A DNA stretch of 64,000 bases from Streptomyces sp. MJM8645 (lineage in GTDB: Bacteria > Actinomycetota > Actinomycetes > Streptomycetales > Streptomycetaceae), in the NCBI RefSeq assembly GCF_001625365.1, contig NZ_LJJF01000003.1, positions 1 through 64,000 on the forward strand, written 5' to 3'. The notes under the pieces are model-generated. The model was given only the letters and a program-made list of their open reading frames with translations, searched no databases and was not told where the DNA came from. The position numbers were made by a program, and so were the translations under genes. Of the stretch, positions 1 through 8,598 are shown piece after piece (the first letter of the stretch is position 1; the number at the start of each line of letters is the position of its first letter).

Positions 1-1499
1 CGGCGGCAGATCTCGACCGCCGCCGCCAGCGAGCCGTCCTCCTCGGCGAAGCCGGGGCACACGGCGGTGGCCCGGTCGTGGAACAGCCGGACCGCCGCGC
101 AGGCACGGGCCTGTTCGGGCGTCGAGCCGGGTTCGGGCAGTTCCAGGGGGAGTACCGGGTGCAGGTTCTCGCCGTCGATCCGCAGCGGCTCCCGGCTGGT
201 GGCCAGGACCCGCAGCCCGGGGCACCGGCCGAGCAGGGTCTCGGCCAGCGTGGCCGCCGCGTCGATCACGTGCTCGCAGTTGTCCAGCACCAGGACCGGG
301 TCGTCGTGCCTGAGCACCTCGGTCAGGCGGTCCAGGATCTCCTCTGGGGTGCCGGGGCGGCGGGTCGGGGCCGCGGCGTTCTTGGGCAGGTCGGCCTCGC
401 GCGTGCGCAGGGCGTCGAGCACCGCGCGGGGCACGTCCGCCGGGCCGGCCGGGGCCAGGGCGACGAACCACACCCCGCCGGGCGGTGTGAGCCGGCGGCC
501 GGCGGTGGTGGCCAGCCGGGTCTTGCCGGACCCGCCGGGGCCGACCAGGGTGACCAGGCGGGCTCGGCCGAGCAGCTCGGCCACCCGGCGGATGTCGTCC
601 TCGCGGCCCACGAAGCTGGTCAGCGGCGCGTCCGGGTTGCCGGGCGGCCGTGGTCGGCGGGGTTCCGGCCGTTGGGGCTCCGGCCGTTGGGGTGGCGGCT
701 GTTGGGGTGGCGGCTGGTCGTCGGGCGTGCGGTGACCGGGGGGCGGCCGGCGGCCGGGGGGTGCCGGGAGCTCGCCGCGCAGGACCGCGAGATGGGCCGC
801 CCGCAGCTGCGGTCCGGGGTCACTGCCGAAGGTGTCGGCCAGCCGGGCGCGCAGCCGCTGGTAGGCGGCCAGTGCCTCGGCGCCCCGGCCGCCGGCGGCC
901 AGGGCCCGGATCAGCTGGGCGTGCAGCCGTTCGTGCAGCGGGTGCCGCGCGGTCAGCGATTCGAGTTCGGCGATCAGCTCCGGTCCGGCGCCCAGCGCGA
1001 GGTCGGCCTCGAACCGGTCCTCCAGGGCGGCCAGCCGCGCCCGCTCCAGCCGCCGGGCCTCGGTGTCGGCGAACGGCGCCTCGCGCACGTCCGCCAGCGC
1101 GGGGCCACGCCACAGGGCCAGGGCCTCCCGCAGGGCGGCGGCGGCCTCGGCCGGCCGGCCCTGTGCGTGCAAGTGCCTGCCGGAGCGGGCCAGTTGCTCG
1201 AACCGGGCGGTGTCCACCGCACCGGCCTCGACGGCCAGCCGGTACCCGGCCGGTCCGAAGGTGAGCAGCGCGGGGTCGCCCAGGACGCCCCGCAGGCGGG
1301 ACACCAGTGACTGCAGGGCGTTCGTCTGGTCGACCGGTGGCGCCTCGGCCCACAGCGCGTCCACCAGGGCCTGGGGCCGGACGGCGCGGCCGGCGTCCAG
1401 CGCGAGGTAGGCCAGCAGCGCCCGCAGCCGCGCGCCGCCGATCGGCAGCGGGCCCGCTCCGGCGTCCAGTACCAGGGGTCCAAGCAGGCCGACGCGCAC
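1..1499 (-). CDS. SARP/AfsR-family transcriptional activator with NB-ARC domain (3' end outside window)
   Basis: Reading leftwards from a GTG at 1499, the frame stays open to the window edge (about 499 residues), so the C-terminus is missing. Residues about 1-90 form an OmpR-like winged helix and about 95-240 a bacterial transcriptional activator (BTAD) domain. A Gln/Pro-rich linker follows at about 250-285. An NB-ARC STAND ATPase begins with LTSFVGRE and a Walker A, GPGGSGKT, near residue 318. Proteins of this type (AfsR-like) activate secondary-metabolite or differentiation genes, with the ATPase as a nucleotide switch. The target is not evident: the neighbouring genes do not form a clear biosynthetic cluster. 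Several other long frames overlap it but lack family motifs. Confidence 0.9.
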   Translation of the reverse strand, partial: MRVGLLGPLVLDAGAGPLPIGGARLRALLAYLALDAGRAVRPQALVDALWAEAPPVDQTNALQSLVSRLRGVLGDPALLTFGPAGYRLAVEAGAVDTARFEQLARSGRHLHAQGRPAEAAAALREALALWRGPALADVREAPFADTEARRLERARLAALEDRFEADLALGAGPELIAELESLTARHPLHERLHAQLIRALAAGGRGAEALAAYQRLRARLADTFGSDPGPQLRAAHLAVLRGELPAPPGRRPPPGHRTPDDQPPPQQPPPQRPEPQRPEPRRPRPPGNPDAPLTSFVGREDDIRRVAELLGRARLVTLVGPGGSGKTRLATTAGRRLTPPGGVWFVALAPAGPADVPRAVLDALRTREADLPKNAAAPTRRPGTPEEILDRLTEVLRHDDPVLVLDNCEHVIDAAATLAETLLGRCPGLRVLATSREPLRIDGENLHPVLPLELPEPGSTPEQARACAAVRLFHDRATAVCPGFAEEDGSLAAAVEICR

Positions 1500-1817
1500 C
1501 GGGTCACTATCGCAGCAGCACCGGTTCGAGCGTCAAGTCGCCGGCCGGCGCCCGCGCGCCCGCCCCGGCCGTGGGCGGCGTCCGGGGCGGTGGCCCGGCG
1601 GGGCTGCGGCGGCGCGTGGGCGGGGCGCTCCCCCGCCCCGGGCGGGCCCGCCCGTCACGTCCTCGGGGCGGCGATGGGGGGCCCGGGTGAACCGGTAGCC
1701 CCGGACAGCCATCCCCGGTAGCGCTCCGCATACGCATGTGTGTGGATGGTGACAGGACGCCATTTCGTGGCAGTCCGATCGACCATCACCACCCTTATCT
1801 GGAAGGGCTCTTCCCCC
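1500..1817. other. Intergenic region between divergent genes, no gene seen
   Basis: This stretch separates the SARP gene (leftward) from a small secreted protein gene (rightward) and should carry both promoters. No convincing coding frame or RNA gene was seen. The right part, about 1725-1800, is less GC-rich than the left and contains CATACGCATGTGTGTGG, where the promoter of the secreted protein gene probably lies. Confidence 0.4.
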
Positions 1818-2093
1818 ATGCGTACTGCGCGCCGCGTCCTGACCGTCTCCGCCCTCTGCCTCCCGCTCGTTCTCGGCGGGGCGACCATCGCCTCCGCCGA
1901 CACGCCCAACAACATCCCCTCCCTGAACTACGACCACGGGGCGTTCTCCGTCGGCCCGAACGGCAGTGCCCTGCACATCACCGATGTCCAGTTCGGTCCT
2001 GACGGTGCCTCGTTCCTCGACGCCGCCGTCGCGGTGGGCCCCAACGGTGTCGCCGGCTACGCCACCGAGACCGGCATCGGCCTCGCGGGCTGA
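1818..2093 (+). CDS. Small secreted protein of unknown function
   Basis: 91 residues starting MRTARRVLTV, with a Sec signal peptide: basic N-terminus, hydrophobic core to about residue 25 and a cleavage site after ASA. The mature part is only about 63 residues, rich in Gly, Asn, Asp and aromatic residues, with VGPNG occurring twice, and has no cysteine. This start is chosen over an upstream in-frame ATG at 1740 because it gives a clean signal peptide and has a purine-rich GGAAGGG upstream. A strong hairpin follows the stop. No family was recognised; it could be a small structural or signalling secreted peptide. Confidence 0.75.
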   Translation: MRTARRVLTVSALCLPLVLGGATIASADTPNNIPSLNYDHGAFSVGPNGSALHITDVQFGPDGASFLDAAVAVGPNGVAGYATETGIGLAG

Positions 2094-2114
2094 TCCCCGC
2101 CACTCCCCCATGCC

Positions 2115-2147
2115 GGGTGCCCCGGGACGGTTCGTCCCGGGGCACCC
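2115..2147 (+). terminator. Strong hairpin terminator after the small secreted protein
   Basis: A perfect 14-bp stem, GGGTGCCCCGGGAC pairing with GTCCCGGGGCACCC, closes a 5-nt loop (GGTTC) 21 bp after the stop at 2093. It lies between convergent genes (the P450 gene ends at 2192), so it can act in both directions. There is no U-tract, which is common for actinomycete terminators. Confidence 0.75.
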
Positions 2148-2191
2148 GCACGCCCGGGGCCGGGCCGGGCGCGCCGCCGGCCCTGCGGCGC

Positions 2192-3517
2192 TCACCCGGC
2201 CCGGCGCGGGCTGACGAGCATGCGGATGTCGTCGGCCGCCCAGAGGACGAACCGTTCGGCCGGGACCACCCGGTGGCCCGGCACGGGCCGAAAGCGCAGG
2301 CGCTTGAGGAGGACGGCCAGCAGCAGTTCGCACTCGACCATGGCCAGGGCGGCGCCCTCGCAGCTGCGCGGGCCGAACCCGAAGGGGACCCAGGCCAGCC
2401 GCGCACGTCCGGCCGCCTGCTCCGGGGTGAAGCGCTCGGGGCGAAACCGTTCGGGCTCGGGCCAGTGGTCGGGGTTCAGGTGGACGGCCCAGAACGGGTA
2501 GAAGACCACCGCCCCGGCCGGGACCGTGTACGCGCCGAGGGTGAGCGCTTCGGCGGTCTGGCGAGCGCCGTAGGGACCGGGCGGGTAGAGGCGCATCGAC
2601 TCCTGGAGGACCGTCCGCAGGTACGGCAGGCGCCGCAGGTCGGCGTACCCGGGGGCCGGGCGGTCGCCGAGCACGCGGTCCAGTTCCCCGGTGACGCGTT
2701 CGGCCGCCTCGGGGTGGCGGCCCAGCAGGTGCAGGGTCCAGGAGACGGCCACGCCGGTGGTGTGGTGGGCGGCGAGCATCGTCGCGAGGACGGTGTCGCG
2801 GATCCGGGCGGGGCGCTCGCCGGCCTCGACCAGTGCGCCGACCAGGTCGCTGCGGTCGGCGCGGCCGCCGTTGCGGTGGGCCGCGATCACCCGGTCGACC
2901 GTCGCGCGCAGGAGGGCGAGCGCCCGCGCGGTCCGCTCGGCGCGCTCCTGCGGGTCGACGGCGGGGGGCACCTGGTAGAGCCGTTCCAGGTAGTCGGCGA
3001 GCACCTCCTCGAAGGCGGCGGCGACGACGTCCGGGCCCTCGACCTCGCCGCCCAGGGCGTACGCGCAGATCATCCGCAGGGACAGGGCGGTCAGGTCCTG
3101 CTGCAGCGCGACGGCCTCGCCCCGCGCGCCCCGCGCGGCCCAGCGGTCCGCGAGGCCGGTCGCGAGCGCGGTGAAGCGGTCGAAGGCCTGCTCGTGCGAG
3201 GGGCGGCCGGCCAGGACCGAGAGCAGGGTGCGGCGCCACGGGGCGTGTTCGTCCGCCGGGAGCACTTGCAGGTTGCCGGCCTCGAACAGCGGGTCCAGGA
3301 AGGAGAACAGGCGCTCGGGGCGGCGGTCCAGGTGCGCGGTGGCCTCCAGCAGCACCGGGTCGGCGACCGACACGGCCGTCTCGGCGCCGGGCAGCTGGAA
3401 CCGTGCCACGGGGCCGTACTCGGCGTGCAGCCGCAGCTGGTAGGCGTGCAGCCCGCCCGCCTGCGCGATGGCGCCGACCCCGCCGTCCGGCCGGGGGTCG
3501 GGACCGGGGATCTTCAT
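2192..3517 (-). CDS. Cytochrome P450
   Basis: 441 residues, the usual size for a soluble bacterial P450. It has the K-helix ExxR (ESMR, 306-309), a PERF-like region (PERFRPERF, about 355-363) and the heme loop FGFGPRSCEG at 379-388 with Cys386 as thiolate ligand. The I-helix reads AAHHTTG at 249-255. The residue before TT is normally Asp or Glu and helps deliver protons to bound oxygen; here it is His. The start has a good AGGAGGT upstream; a longer in-frame version lacks support. It is divergent from an Old Yellow Enzyme gene across about 275 bp. No ferredoxin gene is adjacent. Substrate unknown. Confidence 0.92.
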   Translation of the reverse strand: MKIPGPDPRPDGGVGAIAQAGGLHAYQLRLHAEYGPVARFQLPGAETAVSVADPVLLEATAHLDRRPERLFSFLDPLFEAGNLQVLPADEHAPWRRTLLSVLAGRPSHEQAFDRFTALATGLADRWAARGARGEAVALQQDLTALSLRMICAYALGGEVEGPDVVAAAFEEVLADYLERLYQVPPAVDPQERAERTARALALLRATVDRVIAAHRNGGRADRSDLVGALVEAGERPARIRDTVLATMLAAHHTTGVAVSWTLHLLGRHPEAAERVTGELDRVLGDRPAPGYADLRRLPYLRTVLQESMRLYPPGPYGARQTAEALTLGAYTVPAGAVVFYPFWAVHLNPDHWPEPERFRPERFTPEQAAGRARLAWVPFGFGPRSCEGAALAMVECELLLAVLLKRLRFRPVPGHRVVPAERFVLWAADDIRMLVSPRRAG

Positions 3518-3696
3518 CGGACCTCCTGGTGACGCATGGTCGGATCCGCCGCCCGGACGGTGAACGCGGGCGGCGCAGCGCCGACGGCCGTGGGGACCAG
3601 GATCGCGCGGGAGCGCGTCCGGCCGGCAGTGGCGACGCCGGGTGACGCCGGGCCGGGCCCGGGCGAGATTTCCAGCGCTTGCAAGCAATCGGCGCA

Positions 3697-3720
3697 CACA
3701 ACTATTGTGGTGTCACACAA
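3697..3720. promoter_or_regulatory. Candidate operator of overlapping CACAA/TTGTG half-sites
   Basis: In the divergent P450/OYE intergenic region, CACAA-CTA-TTGTG (3697-3709) forms an inverted repeat. The same TTGTG pairs again with a second CACAA at 3716-3720. The site lies 73-96 bp upstream of the OYE start in an unusually AT-rich pocket. It could bind a redox- or xenobiotic-sensing repressor (inference); no regulator gene is adjacent. Confidence 0.4.
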
Positions 3721-3792
3721 AGTGCACCTGCAATCATTCGAGAAGGTTTCCCCCTCGCCCCCGGCCCCGCCTCCGCCGACAGGAGTCCGCCC

Positions 3793-4896
3793 ATGAGCAC
3801 CACCCTCTTCACCCCCTACACCCTGAGGACCCTGACCGTCCCCAACCGCGTCTGGATGGCGGCGATGTGCCAGTACAGCGCCGCTCCGGACGGCGACGCG
3901 GCCGGCGCCCCGACGGACTGGCACTTCGCCCACGTCGCGGCACGCGCCACCGGCGGCACGGGGATGATCATCATGGAGGCCACCGCCGTCAGCCCCGAAG
4001 GCCGCATCACCCCCTACGACCTCGGGATCTGGAACGACACCCAGGTCGCGGCCTTCCGGCGGATCACCTCCTTCCTGACGGCGCAGGGCACCGTGCCGGC
4101 CCTCCAGCTCGCCCACGCCGGCCGCAAGGCGTCCACCGAGCGCACCTGGATCGACCGCGGCCGCGCCCTCGCCCCGGACGAAGCCCACGGATGGACGCCG
4201 CTCGCCCCCAGCGCCCTGCCCTTCGCCCCCGCCCGGACCAGGCCCGACGAACTCACCGAGGAGCAGATCCGCGGGATCGTCCGGCAGTTCGCCGACGCCG
4301 CCCGGCGCGCGCTCGACGCCGGCTTCCGGGCCGTCGAGATCCACGGCGCCCACGGCTACCTGATCCACCAGTTCCTCTCCCCCCACAGCAACCACCGCAC
4401 CGACGCGTACGGCGGCTCCTTCGAGGGCCGCATCCGCTTCGCCCTGGAGGTCGTCGACGCCGTCCGCTCGGCGTGGCCCGAGGACCTGCCCGTCCTCTTC
4501 CGCGTCTCCGCGACCGACTGGCTCACCGAGAACCCGCAGGACGGCCGCACCGGGTGGACCTCCCAGGACACCGTCCGCCTCGCCAAGGAACTCCTGGCCC
4601 ACGGCGTGGACCTGATGGACATCTCCACCGGAGGCCTCGTCCCCGACGCCACGATCGACGCCGGACCGGGCTACCAGGTGCCCTTCGCCGAGGCGGTGCG
4701 CAGCGGGGCCGGCATGCCCGTGGCGGCCGTCGGCCTGATCACCGACCCCGTCCAGGCCCAGGACATCCTCGCCGCCGGTAAGGCCGACGCCGTCCTGCTC
4801 GGCCGCGAGCTGCTGCGCGACCCGTACTGGGCGCGCCGCGCCGCCGCCGAACTGGGCACCCGGGTCCCCACCCCCGTGCAGTACCACCTCGCGTAG
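3793..4896 (+). CDS. NADH:flavin oxidoreductase, Old Yellow Enzyme family (YqjM-like)
   Basis: 367 residues forming an FMN-binding TIM barrel. Visible hallmarks are the N-terminal LTVPNRVWMAAMCQYSA segment with the cysteine typical of the YqjM (thermophilic-like) class, the active-site stretch HGAHGYLIHQFLSP near residue 185, the NxRxDxYGGS-type motif (HRTDAYGGS) and a late GLITDPVQAQ/VLLGRELLRDPYW phosphate-binding end. Members reduce activated C=C bonds of enones, often in detoxification or stress. AGGAG lies 7 nt before the ATG. Divergent pairing with the P450 suggests shared induction or pathway (inference). Confidence 0.92.
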   Translation: MSTTLFTPYTLRTLTVPNRVWMAAMCQYSAAPDGDAAGAPTDWHFAHVAARATGGTGMIIMEATAVSPEGRITPYDLGIWNDTQVAAFRRITSFLTAQGTVPALQLAHAGRKASTERTWIDRGRALAPDEAHGWTPLAPSALPFAPARTRPDELTEEQIRGIVRQFADAARRALDAGFRAVEIHGAHGYLIHQFLSPHSNHRTDAYGGSFEGRIRFALEVVDAVRSAWPEDLPVLFRVSATDWLTENPQDGRTGWTSQDTVRLAKELLAHGVDLMDISTGGLVPDATIDAGPGYQVPFAEAVRSGAGMPVAAVGLITDPVQAQDILAAGKADAVLLGRELLRDPYWARRAAAELGTRVPTPVQYHLA

Positions 4897-5072
4897 CGGC
4901 GCCCCGGTACGGGCGGTGGGGGCCCTGCGGTTGCGGCGGCCCGGTTCCGGCGGTGCGGTTCCCGGTGGAGGCCCGCCCCGCCGCCCGCCGGTCCCGCGTA
5001 CCTGTGATCAACTCTTCGGGTACCGCGGCGGGGACCGCGGCACAGGACGAACCATCAAAGGGGGATGGTCAC

Positions 5073-5678
5073 ATGGTCGAACTGTCGAACGGTGCGATGA
5101 CCTGGGTGGCGGCCGGGGACAGCATCACCCGGGCCGCCCTCCACACCCACGGCGCGCGCGGCTGGGTGGAGCACGTGCAGGAACGCCTCTGCTGGCAGCT
5201 CGGCCGGCTGACGGACGTCGTGGTCAACACCGGCGTGTCCGGCTGGCGGGCCACCGACGTCCTCGGGGCGTACGACTTCGTCATCGGGCGGTTCGCACCG
5301 GACGTGCTGTCGCTCTCGCTGGGGACCAACGACGCCCCCGCCGGGTTGGAGGGGCTCGGGGAGTTCCGCGACGCCATGCGCGAGATCGTCGCCCGGTCCA
5401 CCGGCGCGCAGATCGTGCTGCACACGCCGCTCGTGGCCAGCCACGCCGGGCGCGCCGCCCGCCCCGAGCTGCCCGCGTACTGCCGGGCCGTGCGCGAACT
5501 CGCCGCGGAGACGGGCGCGTTGCTCGTCGACCACGAGGCGTACTGGCTCGCCGAGTTCCCCGACGGCGAGGCGATCCCGTGGCTGGACGACCCCACACAC
5601 CCCAACGGCGTCGGCCACCTGCACCTGGCCGACCACACGCTGCGCACACTGGGGCTGGGCGAACTCACCGCCCTGTGA
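5073..5678 (+). CDS. SGNH/GDSL-family hydrolase
   Basis: 201 residues with all catalytic blocks visible: GDSIT near residue 15 (nucleophile Ser), a conserved Gly in the TGVSGWRA region, LGTND near 85 (oxyanion Asn) and DPTHPNGVGH near 172 (catalytic Asp and His). There is no signal peptide, so it is probably a cytoplasmic esterase, lipase or acyl hydrolase. The start at 5073 follows AAAGGGGG at a suitable distance; in-frame starts further upstream give an uncharacteristic Arg-rich extension. Substrate unknown. It appears monocistronic. Confidence 0.88.
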   Translation: MVELSNGAMTWVAAGDSITRAALHTHGARGWVEHVQERLCWQLGRLTDVVVNTGVSGWRATDVLGAYDFVIGRFAPDVLSLSLGTNDAPAGLEGLGEFRDAMREIVARSTGAQIVLHTPLVASHAGRAARPELPAYCRAVRELAAETGALLVDHEAYWLAEFPDGEAIPWLDDPTHPNGVGHLHLADHTLRTLGLGELTAL

Positions 5679-5833
5679 GCGGGCCGCGCCGGGCGGGCCG
5701 TCGGGGCGGTTGCCGCTGATCGGGGGCTGGGCGGCGTCGGAAATTTTTGTCGGGTCCCTGTCTAGTTCGCTTGCGTCCTGGTGTGGTGGGATGTGCCCGT
5801 CACGGGATTTGAGGGCGCTGACGGGGGTGCGCG

Positions 5834-6556
5834 GTGAGGGGTGGACGGCTGTGCGGGCTGGACGGGGACGCGGCGCGGCTTGCCGCGGCGGGCCTGGTCC
5901 GGCTGGGTGCGCAGGAGTGGGTGGGCGACGCGGCCGGGGCTCCGGCGTGGCTGGGGCGGATGCGGGCGGCGTCGTTCGCGGACGCCTGGCTGGCGTTCGG
6001 CGAGCCGCCGGCGCCGGGGCTGCGGGTGCCGGCCGGGGAGGTCCTGCGGGCGCTCGCGTACCGGGCGGCGGAGCTGGTGCTCCAGGCCCGCGAGGGGGAT
6101 GTGCCGGCGGTGCTGGAGTGGCTGGGCCGGCGGTCGGCGGAGGCCCGTGAGCAGGCGGGCCGGGCGGAGGTGACGCACCCGGCCGAACCGGCCGCGCTCG
6201 CCCTGGTGTGGCACGGCGTCCAGGCGGTCACCGCCGACGCCGACGGCGGGGGCGGGGGCGGGGGCGGGGGCGGGTACGGGGGCGGGGGCGTTTCGGCGGC
6301 CGAGGGCCGGGAGGCGCACGGCCGGCGCATCGACGAGCGGGGCGAGGCCTACGTCCGCGAGCGGCACCACCGCCGGGACACCCTGGCGCTGATGCTGGCC
6401 TGTGCCCGGATCGCGGCCGCCGCCCTGGTGGAGTCGTGCGGCGGCGATCCGGGCCGGGTGGACGGGTGGCTGGAGGAGGACGCGGCCCGGTACATGGCGC
6501 TCGGCGGCCCGGTACCGCTGTGGGTGCCGGGCCGGCCGGGGCAGCCCACGGGGTGA
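5834..6556 (+). CDS. Hypothetical protein with internal glycine tract
   Basis: 240 residues from GTG. Two mostly helical, Ala/Arg-rich halves are joined by a run of about 15 glycines with one Tyr (around residues 138-152), encoded by a GGGGGC repeat at 6246-6290. The second half contains a His/Arg-rich stretch (RERHHRRD). No domain was recognised and no signal or membrane segment is seen. A long competing frame on the other strand is a low-complexity Pro/Ser/Thr shadow extending from the kinase gene. The Gly tract could vary in length between strains by slippage. Function unknown. Confidence 0.65.
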   Translation: MRGGRLCGLDGDAARLAAAGLVRLGAQEWVGDAAGAPAWLGRMRAASFADAWLAFGEPPAPGLRVPAGEVLRALAYRAAELVLQAREGDVPAVLEWLGRRSAEAREQAGRAEVTHPAEPAALALVWHGVQAVTADADGGGGGGGGGGYGGGGVSAAEGREAHGRRIDERGEAYVRERHHRRDTLALMLACARIAAAALVESCGGDPGRVDGWLEEDAARYMALGGPVPLWVPGRPGQPTG

Positions 6557-6596
6557 GGCCGGGGGCTCGGCGGCTCGGCGGTTTAGTCGCCGGGGC

Positions 6597-7730
6597 TCAG
6601 CGGGCCGGGAGGCTGAGGGTGGCGCGCAGGCCGCCGCCGGGGGCGGGGGTGAGGCCGAGGTCGCCGTGGTGGGCGTCGGTGATGGCCGCGACGATGGCCA
6701 GGCCGAGGCCGTGACCGCGGCGGGCGGGGTCGGACTGCGCGGTGCGGCCGCGGCCCCGCAGGAAGGGCTCGGTGAGGGTGGGGACCGTCTCGGGGGCCAG
6801 GCGGGGGCCGGTGTTGGTGACGGTGAGCCGGACCCGGCCGGGGTCGGCGGGGTCCGCCCCGGTGGTGACGGTGACGGATCCGCCGGTCGGCAGGTTGTGG
6901 CGCAGCGCGTTCTGCAGCAGGTTGACGGCGGCCTGGCGCAGCAGGACCGGGTTGCCGGTGGCGGGGGCGGGCCGGCAGTCCGTGGTGACGGCGACGCCCA
7001 GGGCGGCGGCCTCCTCCTGGACGGCGGCGAGGGCGTCGCGGGTGGTGCGGGCGAGGTCGAGGGGTTCGAGTTCGGGGGCGGTGTGGCCGAGGTCGGCGAG
7101 TTGGAGGAGGGCCTCGCTGATCTCGATGCCGCGCTGGTTGGTGTCCTGGAGGCGGGTGACGAGGGTGGTCCAGTCCTGGCGGGCCGGGTCGGCGGCGGCG
7201 ACCTGGAGCATGGTGCGGGTGATGGCCAGGGGGGTGCGCAGTTCGTGGGAGGCGTTGGCGGCGAAGCGCTGCTGGGCGTCGAAGGAGCGCTGGAGGCGTT
7301 CGAGCATCTCGTCGAAGGCGTCGGAGAGGTCGGTGAACTCGTCGCGGGGGCCGGCGAGGGCGATGCGGTGTTCGAGTGCTCCGCTCGCGGCGCGGTGGGC
7401 GGCACTGGTGATGTCCTGGAGGGGGCGCAGGACGCGGCCGGCGATGAACCAGCCGCCGATCGTGCCGACGGCGGTGAGCAGGGCCAGGGCGTAGCCGGAG
7501 ATGGTGAGCAGGGAGCGGAGGATCTCCTGGCGGGAGGGGGCGGAGAGGCGGTCGCGGGGGTTGGAGGAGGTGAGCGGGTAGTTGGGGATGTAGCGCATGC
7601 CGATGTAGACGACGGCCAGGCAGAGGGTGCCGGTGATGACGGCGAAGAGGGTGTAGCTGAGGGTGAGCCGCAGGCGGGCGGTCAGGCGGCGCGGCCGCGG
7701 CGCGGGGCGGGTGCGGGGCGGGGCGCTCAC
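6597..7730 (-). CDS. Sensor histidine kinase (HAMP, HisKA, HATPase)
   Basis: 377 residues from a GTG whose GTGA overlaps the stop of the response regulator gene. Two membrane segments (about 18-40 and 72-96) enclose a short extracytoplasmic loop of about 30 residues. A HAMP-like linker is followed by the phosphoacceptor motif ANASHELRTPLA (His near 163), N-box LLQNALRH and the C-terminal ATP lid GHGLGLAIV. It should phosphorylate the co-transcribed OmpR-type regulator. The short sensor loop and the neighbouring D,D-carboxypeptidase resemble VanS-type envelope sensing, although no vanHAX genes are present here. Confidence 0.93.
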   Translation of the reverse strand: MSAPPRTRPAPRPRRLTARLRLTLSYTLFAVITGTLCLAVVYIGMRYIPNYPLTSSNPRDRLSAPSRQEILRSLLTISGYALALLTAVGTIGGWFIAGRVLRPLQDITSAAHRAASGALEHRIALAGPRDEFTDLSDAFDEMLERLQRSFDAQQRFAANASHELRTPLAITRTMLQVAAADPARQDWTTLVTRLQDTNQRGIEISEALLQLADLGHTAPELEPLDLARTTRDALAAVQEEAAALGVAVTTDCRPAPATGNPVLLRQAAVNLLQNALRHNLPTGGSVTVTTGADPADPGRVRLTVTNTGPRLAPETVPTLTEPFLRGRGRTAQSDPARRGHGLGLAIVAAITDAHHGDLGLTPAPGGGLRATLSLPAR

Positions 7731-8398
7731 GTGGGGGTGCCGTCGGTGAGGCGGTAGCCGACGCCGGGCACGGTCTGGATCACCCAGGGTTCGCCGAGTC
7801 GTTTGCGCAGGCCGGAGATGGTGATGCGGACGGCGTTGGTGAACGGGTCGGCGTTCTCGTCCCAGGCGCGTTCGAGGAGGTTCTCGGCGCTGATGACGCC
7901 GCCGCGTGCGGTCATCAGGACCTCCAGGACGGCGAACTGCTTGCGGGAGAGGGCGACGTAGCGGCCGTCGCGGTAGACCTCGCGGCGGAAGGGGTCCAGG
8001 CGCAGTCCGGCGTATTCGAGGACGGGGGGCGCGGCCTGGGCGGGGCGGCGGGCCAGGGAGCGCAGCCGGACGACGAGTTCGGCGAGGTCGAAGGGTTTGG
8101 TCAGGTAGTCGTCGGCGCCGAGTTCGAAGCCGGCGACCTTCTCGTTGAGGCGGGCGGCGGCGGTGAGCATGAGGACGCGGCAGCCCAGGCGGTGCTCGAC
8201 GATGGTGCGGCAGACGTCGTCGCCGTGGGTGCCGGGGATGTCGCGGTCCAGGACGACGACGTCGTAGGTGTGGACGGCGAGGCGTTCGAGGGCGGCGTCG
8301 CCGTCCGTGACGATGTCGCAGGCGATCGCCTCCAGGCGCAGGCCCGCCTGGACCGCCTCGGCGAGGTAGATCTCGTCCTCCACCACCAGGACCCGCAC
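7727..8398 (-). CDS. OmpR/PhoB-family response regulator
   Basis: 223 residues from GTG at 8398 (VRVLVVEDE). The receiver has acidic ED residues, phospho-acceptor Asp51 in VVVLDRDIPG, the Thr of MLTA and the Lys of LTKPF. A winged-helix effector domain follows, ending VIQTVPGVGYRL. GGGAGA lies 7 nt before this GTG. An ATG at 8470 would add 24 low-complexity residues (Asn/Asp/Gly repeats) with no ribosome-binding site, so the shorter form is preferred. The gene ends with a 4-nt overlap into the kinase gene and is divergent from the carboxypeptidase gene. Confidence 0.93.
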   Translation of the reverse strand: MRVLVVEDEIYLAEAVQAGLRLEAIACDIVTDGDAALERLAVHTYDVVVLDRDIPGTHGDDVCRTIVEHRLGCRVLMLTAAARLNEKVAGFELGADDYLTKPFDLAELVVRLRSLARRPAQAAPPVLEYAGLRLDPFRREVYRDGRYVALSRKQFAVLEVLMTARGGVISAENLLERAWDENADPFTNAVRITISGLRKRLGEPWVIQTVPGVGYRLTDGTPT

Positions 8399-8410
8399 GC
8401 GCTGTTCTCC

Positions 8411-8463
8411 CGTCCCGCTCTTGCTGTCGTTGCCGTTGTCGTTGTCGTTGCCGTTGCCGTCGG
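8411..8463. repeat. GTTGCC/GTTGTC hexamer repeat at the response-regulator 5' end
   Basis: About eight degenerate hexamers (GTTGCC, GTTGTC, GCTGTC) lie directly upstream of the likely GTG start of the response regulator. Read in the longer frame they would encode alternating Asn, Asp and Gly. Either they are untranslated leader or a variable N-terminal tail. Confidence 0.6.
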
Positions 8464-8598
8464 TGTCCATTGGACACGAACGGGCCTATCGAAAACGTAT
8501 CGGTTAGTGCAGACGTCCTGGTAACACCGCATTTCCTCCCATGGTGTGGCCGCCGGGTTTCCCCGTCGCGGCGAGATGACGAGCGCCGGGAGGCAGCG

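Noticed and set aside
2117..3532. 471-residue plus-strand frame over the P450 gene
   Set aside because: Gly/Arg/Gln-rich antisense shadow; the P450 motifs and ribosome-binding site lie on the minus strand.
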